A stretch of 64,000 nt of DNA, taken from the NCBI GenBank assembly GCA_023418595.1, contig JAEZZI010000026.1, forward strand, positions 124,001 to 188,000. The letters are read 5' to 3'. Each line of letters opens with the position of its first letter. Positions within the stretch are counted from its first letter, which is position 1. The translations under genes were made by a program, and so were the position numbers. Below are positions 27,644 to 34,538 of this stretch, one piece after another. The DNA comes from Pseudomonadota bacterium. Lineage in GTDB: Bacteria > Pseudomonadota > Alphaproteobacteria > Sphingomonadales > Sphingomonadaceae. Below the pieces are notes generated by a model that did no database searches, was not told where the DNA came from, and was given only the letters and a program-made list of their open reading frames with translations.

Positions 27644-28336
27644 ATGAAATTCGCATCCGGCCTGGCCATCGGCGCGCTCGCGACGATCGCGTTCGCCGCC
27701 TCGGCGACGCCCGCCCACGCGCAGCTGTTCGGCAAGAAAAAGCCCAAGGAGGATTTCTCCGCAACGGTCGTGCCGGTCGCACAGCCGGTCGCCGCGCCCG
27801 CCAACGGGTCGATCTTTCAGGTCGATCAGGGCTATGCCGCCTATCACGAAGGCACGCGCGCGCGCCGGGTCGGCGATCCGCTGACGATCGTGCTGGTCGA
27901 ACGCACCGTGGCGTCCAAATCGGCAGGATCGAAACTCGACAGCGGCGGCGGGTTCAGCCTGATCCCGCCATCGACCGGCAATCTGTCGCAATTCCTGCCC
28001 AGCGACATTGCGATGAGCGGCAAGCGCGGCTTCAACGGCGGGGGCACCGCCGACCAATCGAACGCGCTGTCGGGCGAAGTCAGCGTGACGGTGGCGGAGG
28101 TCTATCCGAACGGCACGATGCTGGTTCAGGGGCAAAAGCGCGTCACGCTCAACCGCGGCGACGAATTCGTGCAGATCAAGGGGATCATCCGCGTGGCGGA
28201 CATCGACGCGAACAACCGCGTCGCATCGACCCGCGTGGCCGACGCCCAGATCGCCTATACCGGCAAGGGCGACGTCGCCCGCGCCAGCCGTCAGGGGTGG
28301 CTCAGCCGCTTCTTCCAAGTCATCAGCCCGTTCTGA
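27644..28336 (+). CDS. flgH: Flagellar L-ring protein FlgH, without lipobox cysteine
   Basis: The 230-residue outer-membrane L-ring protein has the family blocks GSIFQVDQGYAAYHEGTRARRVGDPLTIVL, LSGEVSVTVAEVYPNGTMLVQGQK and IRVADIDANNRVASTRVADAQI. E. coli FlgH is a lipoprotein. Here the signal peptide (MKFASGLAIGALATIAFAAS...AHAQ) looks like a plain signal peptidase I site and contains no cysteine. ATG at 27644 is preceded by AGGGACCGGA; longer in-frame starts overlap flgG. Confidence 0.92.
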   Translation: MKFASGLAIGALATIAFAASATPAHAQLFGKKKPKEDFSATVVPVAQPVAAPANGSIFQVDQGYAAYHEGTRARRVGDPLTIVLVERTVASKSAGSKLDSGGGFSLIPPSTGNLSQFLPSDIAMSGKRGFNGGGTADQSNALSGEVSVTVAEVYPNGTMLVQGQKRVTLNRGDEFVQIKGIIRVADIDANNRVASTRVADAQIAYTGKGDVARASRQGWLSRFFQVISPF

Positions 28337-28350
28337 TGGGGACCAGCACC

Positions 28351-29451
28351 ATGTTCCGCGCTCTCTTTTGTGTCGCCGCCGCCTTTGCCGCGTTGGTTTC
28401 CAGTCCCGCATCCGCCCAGCGGATCAAGGATCTGGGGCATTTCCAGGGCGTCCGCACCAACCAGCTGACCGGTTACGGCATCGTCGTCGGTCTGGCGGGG
28501 ACGGGTGACGACAACCTCGAATATACCGTCCAGTCGGTGAAGGCCGCGACCTCGCGGTTCGGGCTGCAATTGCCGCCGGGCGTCAATCCGGGGCTGAAAA
28601 ACGCCGCCGTCGTCATGATCACCGCCGAACTGCCGCCCTTTGCCAAGGCGGGGCAGAAGATCGACGTGACGATCGCCGCATTGGGCAAGGCCAAATCGCT
28701 TCGCGGCGGCAGCCTGATCCTGACCCCGCTGATCGGTGCCGACGGCCAGATCTATGCGATGTCGCAAGGCAGCCTGGCGATCGGCGGTTTGGGCGCGGAA
28801 GGCGCGGACGGATCGAAGGTTCAGGTCAACATCCCGACCAGCGGCCGCATTCCCGAAGGTGCGACGGTCGAGCGCATGGTCGATACCGGCTTTGCCAACA
28901 CGCCTTACCTCACCTTCAACCTCACCAAGTCGGACTTCACCACCGCACAGCGCGTCGCGGACGCCATCAACGGCCGCTTCGGCTCGGGCGTCGCGCGCAT
29001 GGTCGATGGCGTGTCGGTGGCGATCAACGCACCGCCGGGCAACGAGGCGCGCGTGGCGATGATGAGCATGGTCGAGAATATCGCGGTCGAGGCGGCGGAA
29101 GCCCCAGCCCGCGTGATCGTCAATGCCCGCACCGGCACCGTCGTCATCAACCAGTCAGTGCGCGTCGCGCCCGCCGCGGTCAGCCACGGCAAGATGACGG
29201 TGCGGATCGACGAGAGCCAGCGCGTGGTCCAGCCCGCGCCGTTCAGCCAGGGGCAGACCGCGCTCGAACAGCAAACGGCGGTCACGGTCGAGGAAGACCG
29301 CAACCCGATGTTCATGCTCGAACCCGGACCCCGGCTGGCCGATGTGGTCAAGGCGGTGAACGCGATCGGCGCGAGCCCGGCCGATCTGGTCGCGATCCTC
29401 GAGGCGCTGAAGGAAGCCGGCGCGCTCAAGGCCGAACTGGTGATCCTGTGA
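28351..29451 (+). CDS. flgI: Flagellar P-ring protein FlgI
   Basis: The 366-residue periplasmic P-ring protein has a signal peptide (MFRALFCVAAAFAALVSSPASAQ) and the family motifs RIKDLGHFQGVRTNQLTGYGIVVGLAGTGD, LRGGSLILTPLIGADGQIYAMSQG and PGPRLADVVKAVNAIGA. ATG at 28351 has GGGGA 8 nt upstream; ATG at 28336 overlaps the flgH stop and is the alternative. The chaperone FlgA is encoded in the divergent operon. Confidence 0.94.
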   Translation: MFRALFCVAAAFAALVSSPASAQRIKDLGHFQGVRTNQLTGYGIVVGLAGTGDDNLEYTVQSVKAATSRFGLQLPPGVNPGLKNAAVVMITAELPPFAKAGQKIDVTIAALGKAKSLRGGSLILTPLIGADGQIYAMSQGSLAIGGLGAEGADGSKVQVNIPTSGRIPEGATVERMVDTGFANTPYLTFNLTKSDFTTAQRVADAINGRFGSGVARMVDGVSVAINAPPGNEARVAMMSMVENIAVEAAEAPARVIVNARTGTVVINQSVRVAPAAVSHGKMTVRIDESQRVVQPAPFSQGQTALEQQTAVTVEEDRNPMFMLEPGPRLADVVKAVNAIGASPADLVAILEALKEAGALKAELVIL

Positions 29452-29807
29452 TGACCGGCGGGATGAACATTCCGGGCCTGAATCCCGCCGCGACCGGCGC
29501 ACTGCGCCTGGACGGCGTCGCGGGCGACACATCGCGGCTTGCGTCGGCAGAGAATCTGAAAGCGGCGGGCGAGCGGTTCGAGGCGATCTTCGTCAACATG
29601 ATGTTAACCTCGATGCGCAAAGCTTCGCTGGGTGAAGGATTGTTCGATACCAAGGCGGTCGAGCAGTTCCGCGACATGCAGGATACGAAGTTGGCTGAAA
29701 CCATGGCTCAGACCACGCCGATCGGGATCGGCAAGGCGATGACAGACTTCCTGTCGAAATCGCAGCCGACGTTGATCGACGGCGCCGAAGGCACGCCCAG
29801 CCCGTGA
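29451..29807 (+). CDS. flgJ: Rod-binding protein FlgJ, short form without muramidase domain
   Basis: The 118-residue protein has only the N-terminal rod-cap domain (AGERFEAIFVNMMLTSMRKAS, FRDMQDTKLAETMAQT). The peptidoglycan hydrolase half found in enterobacterial FlgJ is absent. The lytic transglycosylase at 19.5-20.4 kb probably supplies that function. The ATG overlaps the flgI stop (TGATG), with an in-frame GTG one codon earlier. The stop overlaps flgK (GTGA). Confidence 0.88.
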   Translation: MTGGMNIPGLNPAATGALRLDGVAGDTSRLASAENLKAAGERFEAIFVNMMLTSMRKASLGEGLFDTKAVEQFRDMQDTKLAETMAQTTPIGIGKAMTDFLSKSQPTLIDGAEGTPSP

Positions 29808-31150
29808 GCAACCTGCTCGCCATCGGATCGACGGGGGTGCGCGCCTATCAGACCGCGCTGACCACCGTGTCGGAGAATATCGCCAATGCGGGCGCGGCGG
29901 GCTATTCGCGCCGCACCGCGACCGTCGGCGAGATCGTTTCTTCCGCATCGGCCAACGCGACGATGAGCGGGCAATTGTCGGGCTACGGCGTCCGCGTCAC
30001 CGGGATCGACCGCCAGACCGACGCATTCCGCGTCGCCGAAACCCGATTCACCGGCGCGGAACTGGCGCGCAGCAATGCTTCCGTCCAGTGGTTGGAGCGC
30101 ATCGAAAGCGCACTGACCGGCTATGACATGCCCGCGCGTATGACGGGGTTCTACGCCAGCGCCAGCACGCTTGCCGCCGATCCCGCATCGGGCGCCCCGC
30201 GCGCCGCGATGGTCGAGGCGGCGACCGCGCTCGCCACGTCGATCCAGGGCACGCATTCGACCTTGTCGGCAGCGATGGCGGATCTCGACGGCACCGTGCA
30301 GGCGAGCGTCGGCCAGCTCAACGACCTGTCGCAGCAGGTCGCCAAGACCAACGTCGCTTTGGCGCGCGTCGGGCCGGGCACGGCGGCACAGGCGCAATTG
30401 TTCGACGAACGCGACCGGTTGCTCGGGGCGATGAGCCAATTGACCGATATCGACGTTCAGATCGACCAGCGCGGCCTCGCCACCGTCCGCGCGGGCGGAT
30501 CGACCGGCCCGGTGCTGGTCGAACTGGCGGAAACCGGCTTCGTCCGCGCATCGCGCACCGATGGCGCATTGGGCTTCACCGTCGAGCGCGCTGGCAGTTT
30601 CGCGACGATGCATCCGCGCGGCGGCGCGCTGTCGGGCATGGTCGAAGGCGCCCAGCGTATCGGCGACGCGATCGACGCGCTGAACGTCATGGCGCGCGAC
30701 CTGGCCGACGGCATCAACGCGATCCAGGCGGGCGGCGAGGATCTGGACGGCAATCCCGGCGCGCCGATGTTCGCGATGGGCGCCGATGCTTCCGATTTTC
30801 GCATGGTGCTTGCGGGGCCGCGCGGCATCGCCGCGTCGTCGCCGGGCGGCGGCGTGCGCGACAACGGCAACCTGGTCGCGCTCGAATCCTTTCGCCAGTC
30901 GAGCGCACTCGAAGACCGCGCCACCGGGCTGGCCGTCGGCAATGCGACGACGCTCGCCGGACGCCGGTCGGTGGCAAGCGCGCAGGCCGCGATCCACGAC
31001 AATGCGGTCGCCGCGCGCGATGCGGTATCGGGGGTCAATCTGGACGAGGAAGCGGTCGACCTGATCCGCTTTCAGCAAGCCTATAACGCCTCCAGCCGCG
31101 TCATTCAGGTGGCGCGCGAAACCTTTCAGTCCATCCTCGACGCGAGCTAA
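29804..31150 (+). CDS. flgK: Flagellar hook-associated protein 1 FlgK
   Basis: The 448-residue hook-filament junction protein has the N-terminal motif GVRAYQTALTTVSENIANAGAAGYSR and the C-terminal helix VNLDEEAVDLIRFQQAYNASSRVI. A coiled-coil segment lies near residues 110-210. The GTG start overlaps the flgJ stop. It precedes flgL by 6 bp. Confidence 0.94.
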   Translation: MSNLLAIGSTGVRAYQTALTTVSENIANAGAAGYSRRTATVGEIVSSASANATMSGQLSGYGVRVTGIDRQTDAFRVAETRFTGAELARSNASVQWLERIESALTGYDMPARMTGFYASASTLAADPASGAPRAAMVEAATALATSIQGTHSTLSAAMADLDGTVQASVGQLNDLSQQVAKTNVALARVGPGTAAQAQLFDERDRLLGAMSQLTDIDVQIDQRGLATVRAGGSTGPVLVELAETGFVRASRTDGALGFTVERAGSFATMHPRGGALSGMVEGAQRIGDAIDALNVMARDLADGINAIQAGGEDLDGNPGAPMFAMGADASDFRMVLAGPRGIAASSPGGGVRDNGNLVALESFRQSSALEDRATGLAVGNATTLAGRRSVASAQAAIHDNAVAARDAVSGVNLDEEAVDLIRFQQAYNASSRVIQVARETFQSILDAS

Positions 31151-31156
31151 CCGGCC

Positions 31157-32056
31157 ATGCGGATCACCACCAGCCAGATGTTCGACCGGCTGAACGGTCA
31201 GATGGGGTCGCTGTCGGTCGGCGCCGACCGGATCCAGACCCAGATCAGCACCGGCAAGAAGCTGGTGAACCCGTCGGACGACGCGGTCGCCTATCTGCGG
31301 CTGACCGGGCTGAAGCGGGTCGATGCCGATCACAATGCCGCGACCACCAACGCCAATCTGGCAAATATGGTGCTGTCGCAGACCGATACGACGCTGGGCA
31401 GCGTCGAGACCGAATTGCAGCGCGCGCAGGAACTCGCCATCGCCGCCTCGACCGGCACGATGAATGCGGAGAACCGCGCCGCGACGGCAGAGGCGCTCGA
31501 ATCGATCCTCGACCAGCTGTTCGTGCTGGCCAATACCCGCGACGCGCGCGACCAGCCGGTATTCGGCGGCGCGACCGGCAATGTCGCCTATCTGCGCGCC
31601 GCCGACGGCACGATCACCGCCGCCGGCACCGGCGAACCCGCCGCGATCCCCTTGAGCGACGGCGCGACGGTGCGCGCGAGCGTGCCCGGTTCGACCGTGT
31701 TCGGCGCGGGCGACGACCCGGCGGTGAACGACATGTTCGCGACGATTGCCGGCCTGATCGGAGAGCTGCGCAGCGGCCAGCCCGCCAGCCAGGCGTCGAT
31801 GGACGGCATCGCCGCCTCGTTGACCAATGTGGGCGCGACCCGCGCGTCGGTGGGCGCGCGAATGGTGCGCGTCGACATGGAAATCGCCCGGCTGGGCGAC
31901 CTCGGTCTGGCCCGCGAAGTCAGCCGCTCCGCGATTGAGGATACCGATGTCGCGTCGGCGATCACCGAACTACAAAAGACGCTGACCATCCTTCAGGCGA
32001 CGCAGGCGAGCTTCGGCAAGCTGACCAGCACCAACCTGTTCGACTATCTGCGCTGA
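31157..32056 (+). CDS. flgL: Flagellar hook-associated protein 3 FlgL
   Basis: The 299-residue protein joins hook to filament. It has flagellin-like D0/D1 helices: MRITTSQMFDRLNGQMGSL and QISTGKKLVNPSDDAVAY at the N-terminus, and ITELQKTLTILQATQASFGKLTSTNLFDYLR at the C-terminus. It is the last gene of the operon. A perfect palindrome follows 4 bp after its stop. Confidence 0.93.
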   Translation: MRITTSQMFDRLNGQMGSLSVGADRIQTQISTGKKLVNPSDDAVAYLRLTGLKRVDADHNAATTNANLANMVLSQTDTTLGSVETELQRAQELAIAASTGTMNAENRAATAEALESILDQLFVLANTRDARDQPVFGGATGNVAYLRAADGTITAAGTGEPAAIPLSDGATVRASVPGSTVFGAGDDPAVNDMFATIAGLIGELRSGQPASQASMDGIAASLTNVGATRASVGARMVRVDMEIARLGDLGLAREVSRSAIEDTDVASAITELQKTLTILQATQASFGKLTSTNLFDYLR

Positions 32057-32059
32057 TTG

Positions 32060-32135
32060 GTCATTGCGAGCGAAGCGAAGCAATCCAGAGCCGCGCGTGT
32101 GGCTTGCTGGATTGCTTCGCTTCGCTCGCAATGAC
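32060..32135. repeat. Palindromic repeat after flgL
   Basis: Arms 32060-32088 and 32107-32135 (29 nt, based on GTCATTGCGAGCGAAGCGAA) are perfect reverse complements around an 18-nt loop. It directly follows the flgL stop and may terminate the flgB-flgL transcript. The motif differs from the other palindromes in this window. Confidence 0.88.
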
Positions 32136-32272
32136 GATTGGGTTCAGAGCCCCCGAAAATAAAATTCCCGCGGCGGTAACCATTTCTCGACGGATTGACG
32201 GCTAAGCCGGGAACAAGGCGTTTCGCGTGTCCGCGGCGTCGGGGGTAATTCGTTCAGGAGCTTGAGCCGCCC

Positions 32273-33136
32273 ATGTTTCCCGCAATCGGCTTCGTCGTGC
32301 TGATCCTGATGGTGTTCGGCGGTTTCGCCATCACCGGCGGGGCGCTCGGCCCTGTGATGAAGGCGCTTCCCGCCGAAATGATGATCATCGGCGGCGCCGG
32401 GGTCGGCGCGCTCATCATCGGCAATTCGATCAAGGAACTGAAGGCGCTGGGCGGCGGCTTCATGAAGGTCATCAAGGGTCCGAAATACGCCAAGCAGGAT
32501 TATCTCGACACCATCTTCCTGGTGTCGAAGCTGATGAAATTGCTGCGTACCGAGGGCCCGATCGCGCTGGAGCCGCATGTCGAGGATCCCAAATCCTCGC
32601 CGATCTTCGCCGAATATCCGAAACTGCTGGCCGACCACACATTGGTCAATCTGATTGCCGATACGCTGCGTCTGGTCGTCGTCTCGTCGGGCACGCTCGA
32701 CGTGCACGCGGTCGAGGACGTGATGGACAATGCGATCAAGACCCACCACCACGAAGTCGAGCAGCCGCAACAGGCGCTGCAAGGGCTGGCCGACGCGCTG
32801 CCCGCACTGGGCATCGTCGCCGCCGTGCTCGGCGTGGTGAAAACGATGGGGTCGATCGACCAGCCGCCATCGGTGCTGGGGGGGATGATCGGGTCGGCGC
32901 TGGTCGGCACGTTCCTGGGCGTGCTGCTCGCCTACGGCCTGGTCGGCCCGCTCGCCGGGCGGCTGAAGCAGGTGATCGAGGCCGATGCCGCCATCTATCA
33001 CGTCGTCAAACAGATCATCATCGCATCGCTCCACGGCCATCCCCAGCCACTGGTGATCGAAGCCGCGCGTTCGGGGATCGCCCATGCGAACCAGCCCGGC
33101 TTCGCAGAAGTGTTCGACGGTCTTCGCGGGCGGTGA
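32273..33136 (+). CDS. motA: Flagellar motor stator protein MotA
   Basis: The 287-residue inner-membrane protein forms the ion channel with MotB. It has four membrane segments (about 5-20, 30-45, 165-190, 200-225), a cytosolic loop, and LGIVAAVLGVVKTMGSIDQPPSVLGGMIGSALVGTFLGVLLAYG, the conserved TM3/TM4 block. AGGAG lies 12 nt before the ATG. It is separated from motB by a highly structured 170-bp interval. Confidence 0.94.
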   Translation: MFPAIGFVVLILMVFGGFAITGGALGPVMKALPAEMMIIGGAGVGALIIGNSIKELKALGGGFMKVIKGPKYAKQDYLDTIFLVSKLMKLLRTEGPIALEPHVEDPKSSPIFAEYPKLLADHTLVNLIADTLRLVVVSSGTLDVHAVEDVMDNAIKTHHHEVEQPQQALQGLADALPALGIVAAVLGVVKTMGSIDQPPSVLGGMIGSALVGTFLGVLLAYGLVGPLAGRLKQVIEADAAIYHVVKQIIIASLHGHPQPLVIEAARSGIAHANQPGFAEVFDGLRGR

Positions 33137-33160
33137 GCGTTATGATCTGGCTGCGCCAGA

Positions 33161-33282
33161 GCGGCACCAGCCCGCTCCCCCACCCGGCCTCCCAACACGG
33201 TATCCTGAATGGGAGGCCGTCGGGGTCCCCACAAAGTAATACTTTGCGGGGTGCCCCGTGTGGGGGAGCGGGCTGGTGCCGC
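33161..33282. repeat. Nested hairpin element between motA and motB
   Basis: Outer arms 33161-33183 and 33260-33282 (23 nt) are perfect reverse complements. Inside are two further hairpins: GGCCTCCCA with TGGGAGGCC, and CCCCACAAAGT with ACTTTGCGGGG. The three nested stems make a compact structured RNA in the motA-motB leader. GGAGAGGG follows, 10 nt before the motB start. Confidence 0.85.
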
Positions 33283-33306
33283 GATCTGCCGGAGAGGGCA
33301 GAATAA

Positions 33307-34224
33307 ATGGCCGCGCGCGCGCCCCACGGCAACAACCAGCCACCCAAGATCATCGTCAAGAAGGTCTATATCGAAGGTCACGGCGGCCATCATGGCGGCG
33401 CGTGGAAAGTCGCCTATGCCGATTTCGTGACGGCGATGATGGCGTTCTTCCTGCTGATGTGGCTGATCGGCGCGACCAACGAGAAACAGCGCAAGGCGCT
33501 GGCCGATTATTTCGCGCCCACATTGGTCGAGCTGAAGCAGAACAGCGCGGGTGCGAACGGCATGTTCGGCGGCGAATCGCTGATGGACAAGGACAATTAT
33601 CCGCACAAGGCGTCGCAGACGGGAACGCGCGCGCTGACCGTGCCGATGGGCGCGACAGGCGGCGACAATACGGGCACCGGCGACCAGGGCCAGCTGAAGC
33701 GCCAGCGCTTTGCCGAGGATCAGGCCAATTTCCAGCGGATGCGCGCCAAGATTCAGGCGCAGATGGCGTCCAATCCGCGCCTGTCGCGCCTCGCCAAGCA
33801 TGTGAAATTCGTTCAGACCCGCGAAGGGCTGCGCATCGACCTGATCGACAACGCCGATTATTCGATGTTCGCGCTGGGCACGACGCAGATGGTGCCGGAT
33901 GCCGATGCGCTGGTCGGGCTGGTCGCCGAATCGATCGCACCGCTTGGCAACGACATCATGATCCGCGGCCACACCGACAGCCTGCGTTACGGCAACCCGG
34001 CGGTGATGAACAACTGGATGCTGTCGAGCGGTCGGGCAGAGGCGACCCGGCGGCGACTGGCCGAAGGCGGGGTCACGGAAGCGCGCTTCAGCCGGATCGA
34101 AGGCGTCGCCGACCGCGAACCGATGATCGCGAACGACCCCAGCGACGCCCGCAACCGGCGCGTCGCGGTAACCCTGCTCTACCGCGAAGGCGAACAGCCA
34201 CGCGGCGCAGGCCGCGGGGGGTAG
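33307..34224 (+). CDS. motB: Flagellar motor stator protein MotB
   Basis: The 305-residue protein has a basic start, one membrane segment with the proton-carrying aspartate in YADFVTAMMAFFLLMWLIG, a linker, and a C-terminal OmpA-like peptidoglycan-binding domain (IMIRGHTDSLRYGN, SSGRAEATRRRLAEGGV, NDPSDARNRRVAVTLLYRE). It anchors the stator. ATG at 33307 is the longest start and has a GAGAGGG site upstream. Confidence 0.94.
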   Translation: MAARAPHGNNQPPKIIVKKVYIEGHGGHHGGAWKVAYADFVTAMMAFFLLMWLIGATNEKQRKALADYFAPTLVELKQNSAGANGMFGGESLMDKDNYPHKASQTGTRALTVPMGATGGDNTGTGDQGQLKRQRFAEDQANFQRMRAKIQAQMASNPRLSRLAKHVKFVQTREGLRIDLIDNADYSMFALGTTQMVPDADALVGLVAESIAPLGNDIMIRGHTDSLRYGNPAVMNNWMLSSGRAEATRRRLAEGGVTEARFSRIEGVADREPMIANDPSDARNRRVAVTLLYREGEQPRGAGRGG

Positions 34225-34538
34225 GGGTTTGGTCCCGGCATGTCCCGGTGCATCATCCGTCTAGGACTGGAGGGATGCAGGGCGCCGTACCGCGCATGGT
34301 GAGCGTCTGAGGGAAGCAGGTGCTGTCTTGAGCCTGGATCGGCGGTCAAGCGTTGATGGAATTGGCTCGAGAGGTGGACAAGGGTTGCCGTTCTCGCGGG
34401 CGGTCGTCGGCGACATAAAAATTCCGGAAAACCGGTTAAGGTTGCACCGCTGTAAATCTGTCGCTTAAAGACGGATGAACAGGTGGTCGGTGTTGTCGAC
34501 CGGCCAATCATCGGTCTGGGGAATTTCGCAAGCAGCCA
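34225..34538. other. 314-bp non-coding interval before the Mrp operon
   Basis: No convincing gene is seen. It contains one copy of a 30-bp motif (34247-34276) that recurs after the operon, and an A/T-richer stretch at 34418-34475 with TTCCGGAAAACCGG. This is a plausible promoter area for mrpA, but no confident -35/-10 or sigma-54 pair was found. Confidence 0.5.
34247..34276 (+). repeat. 30-bp direct repeat flanking the Mrp operon, copy 1
   Basis: GGTGCATCATCCG, nine variable bases, then GGAGGGAT. The copy at 40476-40505 has the same spacing and matches 25 of 30 bases by eye. Function is unknown. Confidence 0.75.

Noticed and set aside
32095..32125. TGTGGCTTGCTGGATTGC before motA as a sigma-54 promoter
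   Set aside because: The spacing is one base too long, and the sequence is part of the palindrome.
34375..34398. Possible sigma-54 promoter upstream of mrpA (TGGACAAGGGTTGCC)
   Set aside because: The GG-to-GC distance is 9 rather than 10 and the -24 box is poor.
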